From assembly GCA_938002665.1 (NCBI GenBank), contig CALLAE010000004.1, forward strand, positions 1-64,000: 64,000 nt of DNA, written 5' to 3'. Positions within the stretch are counted from its first letter, which is position 1. Each line of letters begins with the position of its first letter. A model generated the notes under the pieces. It had not been told where the DNA came from. It ran no database searches and saw nothing but the letters and a program-made list of their open reading frames with translations. Below are positions 27,623 to 36,600 of the stretch, piece after piece. The DNA comes from an uncultured Saprospiraceae bacterium. Lineage in GTDB: Bacteria; Bacteroidota; Bacteroidia; Chitinophagales; Saprospiraceae. Made by a program: the position numbers and the translations under genes.

Positions 27623-27630
27623 CAAACATA
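27623..27630 (-). promoter_or_regulatory. -7 promoter element (TAtgTTTG) for the NqrM-like gene, within an inverted repeat
   Basis: Exact TAnnTTTG match on the minus strand, 22 bases before the ATG. It overlaps inverted arms TGTTTG (27611-27616) and CAAACA (27623-27628) with a 6-base spacer. Confidence 0.5.
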
Positions 27631-27651
27631 AAAATAGTCTAAAGAGTTGAT

Positions 27652-28419
27652 ATGAATCCTAAAGCTGAAGCATTTATGAGGTTAGTAGACATTATGGATG
27701 ATTTGCGAGAACAATGTCCATGGGACAAAAAGCAAACCATTCATACACTTAGAAAGCTGACCATAGAGGAAACATACGAACTTGTAGATGCAATAGATGA
27801 TGATGATTATGAAGGTATAAAAGAAGAGATAGGGGACTTGTTTTTACATCTTATTTTCTATGCCAAAATAGGCTCTGAAAGAAAAGCTTTTAGTCTAGAA
27901 GGATCACTCAATGCTATATGTGAGAAATTGATTACCAGGCATCCGCACATATATGGAGATACTTCAGTAACTACTGATGAAGATGTAAAGAAAAACTGGG
28001 AGGCTATCAAATTAAAGGAGGGTAAGAAGTCCGTTTTAGAAGGCGTTCCTAAATCTCTACCTGCTATGGTAAAAGCTTACAGATTGCAAGAAAAAACAGC
28101 TACTGTGGGATTTGAGTGGGAAAAGGCAGCCGATGTATGGGATAAAGTCTTAGAGGAAAAAGCAGAGCTAGAAGAGGCTGTAAGAGAAGGTGACAAAGCT
28201 CATATAGAGGAGGAGTTCGGTGACCTTATTTTTAGTTTGATCAACTATGCAAGATTTCAAGACATTGATCCAGAAGCTGCCTTGGAAAAAATCAATTCGA
28301 AGTTTAAAAATCGTTTCGAGTATATAGAAAAGCATGCCCCTAAGCCCTTAATGGATATGAACTTAGAAGAAATGGATACGCTATGGAATAAGGCTAAAGA
28401 CCTAAATCGAAAATGTTAA
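27652..28419 (+). CDS. mazG: nucleoside triphosphate pyrophosphohydrolase MazG
   Basis: 255 residues with two MazG domains. The first has the signature LREQCPWDKKQTIHTLRK and the metal-binding EEIGDLFLHLIFYAKI. The second repeats it as EEEFGDLIFSLINYAR. MazG hydrolyses (d)NTPs to monophosphates and pyrophosphate, cleaning damaged nucleotides and modulating the stringent response. It is transcribed alone and divergently from the NqrM-like gene, with a strong terminator after it. Confidence 0.93.
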   Translation: MNPKAEAFMRLVDIMDDLREQCPWDKKQTIHTLRKLTIEETYELVDAIDDDDYEGIKEEIGDLFLHLIFYAKIGSERKAFSLEGSLNAICEKLITRHPHIYGDTSVTTDEDVKKNWEAIKLKEGKKSVLEGVPKSLPAMVKAYRLQEKTATVGFEWEKAADVWDKVLEEKAELEEAVREGDKAHIEEEFGDLIFSLINYARFQDIDPEAALEKINSKFKNRFEYIEKHAPKPLMDMNLEEMDTLWNKAKDLNRKC

Positions 28420-28428
28420 TGCCAAAGT

Positions 28429-28461
28429 AAAAGGCTACCAACAAGATTGATAGCCTTTTTT
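28429..28461 (+). terminator. intrinsic terminator after mazG
   Basis: A 9-bp stem AAAAGGCTA (28429-28437) pairs with TAGCCTTTT (28451-28459), closing with a T run. The A-rich 5' arm could also help stop the convergent HTH gene. Confidence 0.85.
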
Positions 28462-28489
28462 GGGGTTATAGCATTGTTATAATTAATTT

Positions 28490-28738
28490 CTAGTTAGAAC
28501 TTTCTTTGATTATTTGTTTTGCTAAGTTTAGTATTCTTGTGTCCTCTAAAGTAACAACTCCTCCCGAAGGTCCTTGCTGATAATGATTACCTGCTATACC
28601 ACCTTCGTTGTAGTCATTAGCACCAAAATAATTTCTTACGGTCTGTTCTTCTAGCTGCAAAGTCTTAGCTATTCTTGAAACACTTCCAGTTGGTAACCGA
28701 TGTTTCACATCCCGTAGTTCATTATAAGTTATATTCAT
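28490..28738 (-). CDS. small HTH DNA-binding protein
   Basis: 82 residues. Residues about 14-38 (LPTGSVSRIAKTLQLEEQTVRNYFG) form a helix-turn-helix, followed by a Gly-rich stretch (YNEGGIAGNHYQQGPSGG) and VTLEDTRILNLAKQIIKES. Similar short 'DNA-binding protein' genes are common in Bacteroidota, where their targets are unknown. A 7-bp inverted repeat lies 31 bases upstream of the start, next to a near-match -7 element, which would suit autoregulation. Confidence 0.7.
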   Translation of the reverse strand: MNITYNELRDVKHRLPTGSVSRIAKTLQLEEQTVRNYFGANDYNEGGIAGNHYQQGPSGGVVTLEDTRILNLAKQIIKESSN

Positions 28739-28768
28739 ATTGTGAAAGTTTTAGTGAGGAAAATTATA

Positions 28769-28790
28769 TACTAATATTCGAAAATTAGTA
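28769..28790. promoter_or_regulatory. inverted repeat in the promoter region of the small HTH gene
   Basis: TACTAAT (28769-28775) and ATTAGTA (28784-28790) are exact 7-bp inverted arms with an 8-base spacer. On the minus strand a near-match -7 element (TAATTTTC) lies between this repeat and the ATG at 28738. It is a plausible operator for the gene's own product. Confidence 0.4.
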
Positions 28791-28863
28791 ATAATTATTC
28801 AAACCACAAAAGCAGTATCACAAAATTTAATTTAGTTGGCACTTTTTTCTAATAAGTTGAGGC

Positions 28864-29964
28864 TTACAGGGTATCTAGTTGGTACTTAAAGGCCTTTGCT
28901 ACACCTTCGTGCAGTAGTTTTCCATTTACAATATTAAGACCAGCAGCCAGCCCTTCATTAGCTGCGCAGGCTTTCTTCCATCCTTTTGAGGCCAGCTTGA
29001 TCACATATGGTAAGGTAGCGTTAGTAAGCGCTATGGTACTGGTGTATGGCACAGCTCCTGGCATGTTAGCTACACAATAATGCACGACATCATGTATAAC
29101 ATAAGTTGGATTTTTGTGAGTGGTAGGCTTGCAGGTTTCTATACAACCTCCTTGATCTACTGCAACATCCACAACCACAGTTCCTTTTCTCATATCCTTC
29201 AGCATTCGCTTAGTAATAAGGTTTGGTGCTTTCGCGCCTGGAATAAGTACTGCTCCGATGATGAGATCCATCTGTGGAATCATTCTTTTAATATTGTATT
29301 CATTAGAATACATAGTAGTAACGTTAGGAGGCATTATATCATCGAGTTCTCTTAGTCTATTCAAGTTGATATCCATGATGTAAACATTGGCACCAAGCCC
29401 TGCTGCCATTTTTGCAGAGTTAGTTCCTACAATTCCGCCACCAAGTATAAGTACGTTAGCTGGTTGGACACCTGGTACGCCACCTAGTAAGATACCTCTT
29501 CCACCCATTGGTTTTTCGAGATACTTAGCACCTTCTTGTGAAGCCATACGTCCAGCCACTTCAGACATTGGAACAAGAAGAGGAAGTGAGCCATCAGGGG
29601 CAGTTACTGTCTCGTAGGCGAGACAAACAGCTTTACTTTTTAGCATAGCATCTGTGAGAGGCTTGTGAGAGGCAAAATGGAAATAAGTGAAGAGTAACTG
29701 GTCTTCTTTTACTAAATTATATTCTGACTTAATAGGTTCTTTGACCTTGACTATCATTTCAGCTTTTTTATAGACAGCCTCGATGGTTTTCAATATTTTG
29801 GCTCCGGCTGTTTTGTACTCTGCATCGGAGTAACCAGACCCTTCTCCAGCCTTAGATTGTACGTAGACCGTATGTCTTCTTTTGGTTAGTTCTAGCACAC
29901 CAGCTGGTGTCATAGATACTCTGTTTTCATTGGTTTTGATTTCCTTAGGTACGCCTATTATCAT
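28864..29964 (-). CDS. ald: alanine dehydrogenase
   Basis: 366 residues, near the usual 370. The N-terminal motif MIIGVPKEIKTNENRVSMTPAG and the NAD-binding segment VLILGGGIVGTNSAKMAAGLGA are diagnostic of the alanine dehydrogenase / pyridine nucleotide transhydrogenase fold. VVDVAVDQGGCIET and HYCVANMPGAVPYTSTIALTNA are further Ald blocks. The enzyme interconverts L-alanine and pyruvate plus ammonia with NAD. It stands alone. With the glutamate dehydrogenase at 46349 and the adjacent Lrp regulator it forms part of the amino acid nitrogen balance of the cell. Confidence 0.95.
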   Translation of the reverse strand: MIIGVPKEIKTNENRVSMTPAGVLELTKRRHTVYVQSKAGEGSGYSDAEYKTAGAKILKTIEAVYKKAEMIVKVKEPIKSEYNLVKEDQLLFTYFHFASHKPLTDAMLKSKAVCLAYETVTAPDGSLPLLVPMSEVAGRMASQEGAKYLEKPMGGRGILLGGVPGVQPANVLILGGGIVGTNSAKMAAGLGANVYIMDINLNRLRELDDIMPPNVTTMYSNEYNIKRMIPQMDLIIGAVLIPGAKAPNLITKRMLKDMRKGTVVVDVAVDQGGCIETCKPTTHKNPTYVIHDVVHYCVANMPGAVPYTSTIALTNATLPYVIKLASKGWKKACAANEGLAAGLNIVNGKLLHEGVAKAFKYQLDTL

Positions 29965-30303
29965 GAGTTCAAATTCTTTTTAGTTAGCATAATTGTTTAG
30001 GTCCGATAAATATAAGAATAGAACTTAATTGTCATTATAACAGAGACACAATTGTTATATGAGCTCAAAATCTTCTAGATGAAAAATGATGAGATTACGA
30101 AGGCAGTCAGATAAGGATGGAGCAAAAAAAAACCCATGGACTCCTCCACGGGCATTACTCAATTTAATAACCAAAACTCATATGCCTAACCAAGAAACAA
30201 AGAGTATGCCAAGCATATATAAAATTGTAATGTGTTGTGATTTTAACAGTCTAATTCAGTACTTTTCCACCTTCTATCCTTTAGAATTCGAAGATTCTTC
30301 ATT
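29965..30303. other. 339-base gene-free stretch between ald and the barrel cluster
   Basis: It holds the ald promoter region (near-match TATATTTA on the minus strand at about 30010), copy A of the repeated small-RNA-like element (30121-30178) and a leader for the first barrel gene. A 73-codon frame at 30086-30307 crosses copy A and is judged spurious. Confidence 0.6.
30124..30185 (-). ncRNA. candidate small RNA, copy A of a two-copy element
   Basis: Read on the minus strand: a 19-base block (complement of 30160-30178) shared exactly with copy B at 32187-32205, then seven bases, then a GC-rich hairpin (30133-30152; CCC/GGG and TGGA/TCCA stems), then nine U and GCU. That is the layout of a short RNA ending in an intrinsic terminator. 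No coding frame fits. The 5' end is not fixed: TATGCTTG at 30210-30217 is a one-mismatch -7 box. It could instead be the end of an antisense transcript. Confidence 0.42.
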
Positions 30304-30915
30304 ATGAGAGCTATTTTCCTAGTAACAACTCTGTTTCTTTGTATCCAAGGTTATAGCCAAAAAGAGACCATTTTTGCGCCATCTGAACTCATAAAAGAGG
30401 ATAAGCTGGTGAGAAACTTGGGTCTATCGTTTGGTTATAACCCATTTCCTCAAGAATTTCTTTTCAACATGGACTTCAGAGCTTCTCAGCGCTTTAGTCC
30501 ATTTATAGGTTTAGAATATGGTTTTGAAGAACTGCGCTCTGACCCTGTTATTATAGGGCAGCTTCCTGATGGTTCTAATGAATATCAAATGCCTATCGTG
30601 AACGGTAATAAAGCTTATTATCAATGTGCCATTGGATACAGAATAAATTTTGGGAGACAAGGAGGGAATTATAGTGGTCTTGTGCTAGACCTTGGGTTGC
30701 AGGTTAAACTCGCTGGAGATAGCTTGGTAGATTATTATAATCTATTGAGTAGGATAGGATATAGACTGTTTTTCACAGAAAGGCTCTACTTTTTAGCCTC
30801 AGCGCAGTTTGATTTTTCGGCACGAATAGATAACTGGTTTCCAGAAGAGAGCCAGTATTTTATACCTGATCTTGATGTGGATTTACTTACAGTTAGGGTA
30901 GGTTATCAGTTTTAG
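30304..30915 (+). CDS. small outer membrane barrel protein, first of three tandem paralogs
   Basis: 203 residues. A signal peptide (MRAIFLVTTLFLCIQGYSQ) is followed by alternating strands with aromatic girdles (LGLSFGYNPFPQEFLFNMDF, FIGLEYGFEELRS) and a C terminus of LTVRVGYQF, typical for an 8-stranded outer membrane barrel. The next two genes have the same size, signal peptide and ending (QFRLGIIL, FRIGYRF), and share RLGYR/RIGIP-type strand pieces, so the three arose by duplication and diverged strongly. Gaps are 19 and 7 bases, a likely operon. Function unknown. Confidence 0.68.
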   Translation: MRAIFLVTTLFLCIQGYSQKETIFAPSELIKEDKLVRNLGLSFGYNPFPQEFLFNMDFRASQRFSPFIGLEYGFEELRSDPVIIGQLPDGSNEYQMPIVNGNKAYYQCAIGYRINFGRQGGNYSGLVLDLGLQVKLAGDSLVDYYNLLSRIGYRLFFTERLYFLASAQFDFSARIDNWFPEESQYFIPDLDVDLLTVRVGYQF

Positions 30916-30934
30916 TAACCTTTCAATCAATAGA

Positions 30935-31531
30935 ATGAACTACAAATACTTTTTGATTGGACTATCCTTTCTTGGAATCTTGGATACTGCAAGAGCACAA
31001 GTAGGTGAGAGCAACTTTACCAAAACCATTGGTTTGTCCACCGGTATAGGTACGGGAAATTTAGATGATTTAATTTATAATATTGAAGTTGAGTGGAGTT
31101 GGTCTAAATCTATAAGGAACATTAATCTTTTTCTGAACTTTGAATATAGTAGGTATTCTTACTGTCCTCAGAATGAAGAAAAATTTGTCATTTGTTCAGG
31201 AACATTTAACCATACACCTGTTTTGCAATACGAACCTTATGTTGATATTATAATGGGTCTAAGCTTCTACCAAAGAGAAAAATCATTCCAACAAAGTGGC
31301 TTGGTGAGTTCTGTTGGGCTAAGCTATAGAATAGGCATTCCTGAGTTTAGATCTATTTCAGTAATTAACAGTTGGTCGTACAAATACTTCTTCTACAAAC
31401 AATTTTATTTGCAAGGGGGCCCCAGTCTAGATTTTCGTTATTCGCGTTCAGGATTGAACCCATTGGATGATACCTTAGACCTTCCTTTCTTCAATTTGAT
31501 TCATCAGTTTCGTCTAGGAATTATCTTATAG
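30935..31531 (+). CDS. small outer membrane barrel protein, second paralog
   Basis: 198 residues with signal peptide (MNYKYFLIGLSFLGILDTARAQ). The mature part opens FTKTIGLSTGIGTGNLDDLIYNIEVEW. It shares with the third protein the segment GLSYRIGIPEFRSISVINSWSYK (third: GLRYRIGIPENYNFGVINTWGYK). Four cysteines in the middle (YCPQNEEKFVICSGTF) may form a disulfide in an extracellular loop; the third paralog has Cys at similar places (SRCSEYS, AECKN). Function unknown. Confidence 0.68.
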   Translation: MNYKYFLIGLSFLGILDTARAQVGESNFTKTIGLSTGIGTGNLDDLIYNIEVEWSWSKSIRNINLFLNFEYSRYSYCPQNEEKFVICSGTFNHTPVLQYEPYVDIIMGLSFYQREKSFQQSGLVSSVGLSYRIGIPEFRSISVINSWSYKYFFYKQFYLQGGPSLDFRYSRSGLNPLDDTLDLPFFNLIHQFRLGIIL

Positions 31532-31538
31532 TTACAAT

Positions 31539-32141
31539 ATGAAAACTAGCGTTCAAAGTGTTATTTCAACTCTGGTTGTCTTTACATGCCTATTTTGTTG
31601 TTCCTATAAGTTATGTGGACAAACAGAAACTGATACAGTACCAAAACATACAGATGTCTCACTTGGCATAGGATCAAATAATCTTATATCTCTAATGATA
31701 GAAAGAAGAAGTCCTTTTTTAGGTAGAAAGCTCAGCCCATATATATCATTTGATTTTGGTAGAGCATCTAGATGTTCTGAGTATAGCATAAGAGTGGATA
31801 CAATAAATTCATGGCCTAGAGAAATTGCTGAATGTAAAAACATGAAGTCTATTTCTTATGTAGATTTAGCTTTCGGGCTAGGGTTTTTGCATCCCGAGAA
31901 TAGGAGTGGGGCTATCGGACAAGCGGGCTTACGTTATAGGATCGGAATTCCTGAAAATTATAATTTTGGCGTTATCAATACTTGGGGCTACAAGTTTTTA
32001 GTATCAGAAAATTTCTATCTGAGGGCTGATGTAGATCTGGACATAGGTATTTCCTATTTCAAGAATGGTCTTGATGAGTGGAGTTTGATAGTACCTGATT
32101 TTGGTCTTTCTTTTCTATTTAGAATAGGGTACAGGTTCTAG
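31539..32141 (+). CDS. small outer membrane barrel protein, third paralog
   Basis: 200 residues. The N terminus (MKTSVQSVISTLVVFTCLFCCSYKLCGQ) is a signal peptide with several Cys; cleavage after KLCG or lipidation at a Cys is possible. The barrel is close to the second paralog (RYRIGIPENYNFGVINTWGYKF) and ends in LFRIGYRF. The stop codon shares bases with the first bases of copy B of the small-RNA-like element, so any RNA made from that copy would end at this gene's 3' end. Function unknown. Confidence 0.68.
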   Translation: MKTSVQSVISTLVVFTCLFCCSYKLCGQTETDTVPKHTDVSLGIGSNNLISLMIERRSPFLGRKLSPYISFDFGRASRCSEYSIRVDTINSWPREIAECKNMKSISYVDLAFGLGFLHPENRSGAIGQAGLRYRIGIPENYNFGVINTWGYKFLVSENFYLRADVDLDIGISYFKNGLDEWSLIVPDFGLSFLFRIGYRF

Positions 32142-32142
32142 C

Positions 32143-32210
32143 AAAAAAAAATGCTCGAGATGACTCCCGAGCAAAAACGAATTTTACAATTTAATAACCA
32201 AAACTTACAC
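32143..32210 (-). ncRNA. candidate small RNA, copy B of the two-copy element
   Basis: Read on the minus strand: TAtaTTTG at 32222-32215, a start near 32210, the 19-base block shared with copy A (32187-32205), 14 bases, a hairpin with GCTCG/CGAGC stem (32153-32172), then nine U and GC. The predicted length is about 68 nt. TTTG at 32247-32244 lies 21 bases upstream of the -7 box. This is a complete promoter-to-terminator unit with no coding frame. Loop sequences of both copies contain GGAGUC. Likely a regulatory RNA; target unknown. Confidence 0.48.
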
Positions 32211-32214
32211 AAGT

Positions 32215-32222
32215 CAAATATA
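32215..32222 (-). promoter_or_regulatory. -7 promoter element (TAtaTTTG) for candidate small RNA copy B
   Basis: Exact TAnnTTTG match with a TTTG 21 bases upstream (32244-32247). That TTTG lies in the spacer of an inverted repeat (32226-32234 and 32252-32260). Confidence 0.45.
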
Positions 32223-32225
32223 TAT

Positions 32226-32260
32226 AACATATTATGATAAATGCAAATATGTAATATGTT
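32226..32260. repeat. 9-bp inverted repeat around the small-RNA promoter
   Basis: AACATATTA (32226-32234) and TAATATGTT (32252-32260) are exact inverted arms separated by 17 bases. The spacer holds the -33-like TTTG of the copy B promoter, so a repressor could bind here; AT-rich chance symmetry is an alternative. Confidence 0.4.
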
Positions 32261-32344
32261 AAATTTCAGCATGTTACAAATATTAATATATTTTAATATA
32301 TAAATATCTGTAATTCAGTATCTAATTTAATCTAAGTCAATAAA

Positions 32345-33022
32345 TTGAGTAATAAATCCTTAAAAGTTCTTTACGAAGACAACCATCTCATAATAGTAAA
32401 TAAGCCAGCTGGTATGCTCTCTCAGAGCGATATTACTGGTGATAAGGACATAATTACTTGGACAAAAGAGTACGTAAAGCAAAAGTACGAGAAGCCAGGT
32501 GCAGTTTTTATGGGTCTAGCCCACAGATTAGATAGGCCTGTGAGCGGAGCCCTTATCTTGTGTAGAACCAGCAAAGCTCTGACAAGGATGACAACCCTAT
32601 TTCGAGATAGACAAATCAAAAAATCATATCATGCTATTCTATCTGGAAGACCTATAATATCTGATGCCAGACTAGTCTCATACATAAAGAAAGACAGCAA
32701 AAAGAACAAAGCAATTATCTCTAAAAAGCCCTTCGCTGGAGCCAAAGAAGCTATTCTGAGTTATAAGCAAATATCAGAAATAGGGAAATACAGTTTATTA
32801 GAAATCTCTTTAGAAACCGGAAGGCCACATCAAATCAGAGCACAATTGAATGAGTATAAAATGCCCATACTAGGAGACATTAAGTACAACCCTCAAAAGC
32901 CACTAGAAGATAGATCTATTGCTCTTCATTGTAGGACGATGGAATTTATCCATCCAGTGAAAAAAGAACCTGTACGTGTAACTGCAGCTTATCCGAATAA
33001 ACCCTGGTGGCAACCATTTTGA
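32345..33022 (+). CDS. RluA-family pseudouridine synthase without S4 domain
   Basis: 225 residues from TTG 32345, with no in-frame ATG before the conserved VLYEDNHLIIVNKPAGMLSQ. The catalytic motif is HRLDRPVSG with Asp63; SLETGRPHQIRAQLNE is the second block. There is no N-terminal S4 domain, unlike the RluD-type enzyme at 9553, which fits the RluA/TruC-like branch acting on tRNA or rRNA. RPVSG instead of RDTSG is common in this short Bacteroidota group. The gene ends exactly one base before the stop codon of the convergent DUF1801 gene begins. Confidence 0.87.
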   Translation: MSNKSLKVLYEDNHLIIVNKPAGMLSQSDITGDKDIITWTKEYVKQKYEKPGAVFMGLAHRLDRPVSGALILCRTSKALTRMTTLFRDRQIKKSYHAILSGRPIISDARLVSYIKKDSKKNKAIISKKPFAGAKEAILSYKQISEIGKYSLLEISLETGRPHQIRAQLNEYKMPILGDIKYNPQKPLEDRSIALHCRTMEFIHPVKKEPVRVTAAYPNKPWWQPF

Positions 33023-33475
33023 TTATTTCTTGATTTTACTTTCGTACAAGTTTATCCATTCCTCTACTGTGAACTTTGTCATGAGTTCTGCAATCAGCTC
33101 GTAGGGGATATCTTCGATTTTCTTAAACCTAACGCAGCTCTTACCCATATCTAATTTGTACTTACAATGTTTAGGATACTCTTTCACAAACCAGTCATAG
33201 ACTTTTTTATCAGCATACATGCCACTGTGATAGACAGCAATAAATCTTTTCTGGTTTGCTAGATTAACAAAAGGGAGAGGCAACTTAGGATTACAATGAT
33301 AACCATCTGGATAGGTTTTTACTGGTACTACCCAGCCCAGCATACCGTAACTCATAGTAGCTTGAAATCCTTTTGGCAAATGCTTTCGAATAGTCTTTTG
33401 AAGCTTGATGAAGCTGGAACGTCGATCTTCTGACACAGACGCCAAATAGTCTTTTATGGTTGTAGGTTTATTCAT
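33023..33475 (-). CDS. DUF1801 domain protein (YdhG-like)
   Basis: 150 residues matching the DUF1801/YdhG-like fold: TIKDYLASVSEDRRSSFIKLQKTIRKHLPKGF, then MSYGMLGWVVP, FVNLANQKRFIAVYHSGMY and MGKSCVRFKKIEDIP. The family resembles the iron chaperone frataxin in fold but its function in bacteria is largely undetermined. The gene is monocistronic and abuts the convergent pseudouridine synthase gene with zero spacing. Confidence 0.82.
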   Translation of the reverse strand: MNKPTTIKDYLASVSEDRRSSFIKLQKTIRKHLPKGFQATMSYGMLGWVVPVKTYPDGYHCNPKLPLPFVNLANQKRFIAVYHSGMYADKKVYDWFVKEYPKHCKYKLDMGKSCVRFKKIEDIPYELIAELMTKFTVEEWINLYESKIKK

Positions 33476-33625
33476 GTATCAAGATGTTTAAGTATCTATC
33501 ATATCACAGCCTGAAAAACACTAAACTTAAACCTAGGTAAGTTTTTTTCTCTTTCAAACTGTCTTTATAGTATAAATCTATCAAGTTTAGCTGCTTTTCG
33601 TGCATTAGTTTTTAATATCATTAAT

Positions 33626-33633
33626 TAGCTTTG
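33626..33633 (+). promoter_or_regulatory. -7 promoter element (TAgcTTTG) for the PKD metalloprotease gene
   Basis: Exact TAnnTTTG match 50 bases before the ATG at 33684, giving a leader of about 45 bases. No matching -33 TTTG. Confidence 0.5.
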
Positions 33634-33683
33634 GTTGTCAATTACAAAGCTATTCATACTAATTTAAACTGAAAATTCCTTTT

Positions 33684-36600
33684 ATGAGATACGTGACTTC
33701 TTTTGTTACAGGTATACTTCTATTTACTTTCTCCGCTCTTAGCTCCCAAACTTCCCTCACAACCGAACTAGATAAAAATTTTAGAGCATACAGCGTGGAT
33801 GTAATATCCACTCAAGAACTAGTGACACAGACAAAGGGAGAACATGACTTTCACTACCTCACTTTGAAACTTGGTGATGAAATGTACGAGCTGGAGTTAT
33901 GGAATTCTGGCTTAAATGAGAACGTCAATATCACTTTAGCATCTGGTAAAGAATACAAGGGTACACATCCTACTCCGCTAAAAGGACAAATAGTAGATAA
34001 CAATGTCTCATCAGTAAGATTGACAGTTAACGATGGCTTTCTATCAGGATATATCAAGACTAATGACCAAAGATTAAATGTCCAACCAGCCTATTATTAC
34101 GATACAAAAGCTGACAGAAATCTGATCGTGACTTATTACGAAAAAGATATCATAGAACACGGAAACAGTCATACTTGTGGAGTCAATAAGAACCACCAAA
34201 TTCATGAACATGAAATAAAGGAGGAAAGTATAACCACAAAAAGTACAGGTCTGTGTTTCGAAGTAGAAATTGCCTTAGCTGCTGACTGGCTGATGTTCCA
34301 AGATTATGGCAGTGAATCAGCTGTAGAAAATCAAATTACAGCGGTACTGAATGATGTACAAGGAAATTATGATGATGAATTTGCTGATGTCATAGAGTAC
34401 GACCTTTCAGATGTTTTCATATCAGACTGTAATACCTGTGATCCTTGGACTAGTTCTACAGACTCGGGAGACTTACTAGATGATTTTAGTTCTTGGGCCC
34501 CTTCTAATTTGGGTGGCCATCAAGTTGCAAGTTTATGGACAAGCAGAAATTTTAATGGGTCTACCATTGGTTTAGCTTGGGTCGGGACTGTATGCACCAG
34601 TTTATCTTATAATGTCTTAGAAGATTTCACTAACAATTCTTCTTTCCTTAGAGTACTGCAGGCCCATGAGTTAGGGCATAACTGGAATGCCTTCCATGAT
34701 TCTGGTAATAGCTTCATTATGTCAGAATCAGTGAACGGAAGTAACACTTGGTCCTCTGCATCTAAGACTTCCATAGAGAATTACTTAACTAACACTTCAG
34801 GCTGTTATAATACTTGCTCTAGTGGCATACCTCCAGAGGCAGATTTTGAATATGATATCATAGAGGAATGCGTTGTAGGAGAAGTGGAATTTACTGATTT
34901 GTCTTCAGGAGCTGCTAGTTGGCTCTGGACTTTTGAGGGTGGCAGTCCTGGTACATCAACAGATCAAAACCCAACTGTAGAATACTTTGTAGCTGGAGTC
35001 TATGATGTGACTCTAGAAGTTACTAATGCAGCAGGTGATGATGAAATCGAGTTTACGAATGAGATAGTCATAACAGCCGGCCCAGTTGCTTTTTTCGAAA
35101 CAGAAAATTATGAATTGGAAGTTGATTTCCTTGATGATAGTGGTGCTGGTAATAGCGCAACTTATTCCTGGGATTTTGGTGATGGCAATATAGGTACAGG
35201 TTCCACTACCACTCATGAATATTCTCAGCCTGGCACTTATAGTGTTACTCTAGAGGTAGAAGATGATTGCGGTTCCGATGAAGTTACAATGTCAGTAGAA
35301 GTCTTTGATTCTCCGCTAGTAGATTTTTCAGCTGACACCTTAGTCATCTGTGTAAATGATACTGTACAGTATACAGATATGAGTTATGGCGGTATTCAAT
35401 CATGGGAATGGAATTTTTATGGTGGTGTAGCAAATGACCTTACTTCGCAAAATCCATTTGTATACTACACTAGTCCGGGTTTCTATGATGTGAGGCTAAA
35501 AGTAACCAATCCGGAAGGCTCAGATTCTGAAACAAAAGATGCATACATAAATGTGCTTCCAAGCCCAACATCAGCATATTCTTATAGCGTCAATAGTAAT
35601 CAAGTAACCTTTACTAATAATTCACAAAATGCATCTACTTATTTGTGGAGCTTTGGTGATGGGACAACAAGTACAGACACATCCACCGTGCACACCTATA
35701 CATCCTCTGGAGAATACCAAGTTATACTACAAGCTTCAAATCTCTGCTCCACAGCAGCTGATACACAGTCTGTCTCTATAGCCTTAGAACCAGTGGCAGA
35801 ATTTAGCACAACGACTACACCACAAGGCTGTGCTAATTTACCTTTGACCTTCGTAGATAATTCCTTGGGTAATCCAACCTCATGGAACTGGAGCTTCCCT
35901 GGAGGGACGCCTTCTAGCTCTACTTTGCAGAGCCCATCCGTGATGTATAATGAATATGGTAATTATTCAGTAACACTTGTCGTAACAAATGCCTTAGGAA
36001 GTAATACTATCGTCAAAAATGATTTTGTTTCAGTAGATGATCTACCTGAACTCAGCACTAGCTATACCCAAAACATGCTCATAGTGGATTTTGCCTCCTC
36101 TGTCGTAAATGGCTCTGCTGTTTCATGGAACTTTGGAGATGGAAACAGCTCCACACTTCCTAATCCTACACATACTTATTCTTCGCCAGGGATCTATAAT
36201 GTAGCAGCAACCAGCTCTAATGCTTGTGGTACCTCTTCTGAGAATATTACTGTCTCAGTTAATAGTCTACCTGTGGCTAACTTTTCTTCTACTGCATCCA
36301 GTATATGTGTTCCGGAGACTGTGAGTTTTACTGATAATTCTACAGGAAGCATTATCTCACATGAATGGTTGTTCCCAGGAGGATCACCTGCTAGTGCCAC
36401 AGGTGCTGATGCTACAGTATCTTACAATACTACTGGAGAATATCCTGTAACACTAATCGTAACCAATTCTGTAGGCACAGATACCTTGGTCAGAACTAAT
36501 TACATAACAGCAAGTGATGTTCCAGAGTTAGCTGCTTTCTTTACAAGGAATATACTGACGGTTAACTTTTTATCTACCCTAAATAATGGAACTGGTGTAA

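Noticed and set aside
30086..30307. 73-codon forward frame upstream of the barrel cluster
   Set aside because: It crosses the small-RNA-like element copy A, has low-complexity poly-Lys from the A run, and overlaps the start of the first barrel gene.
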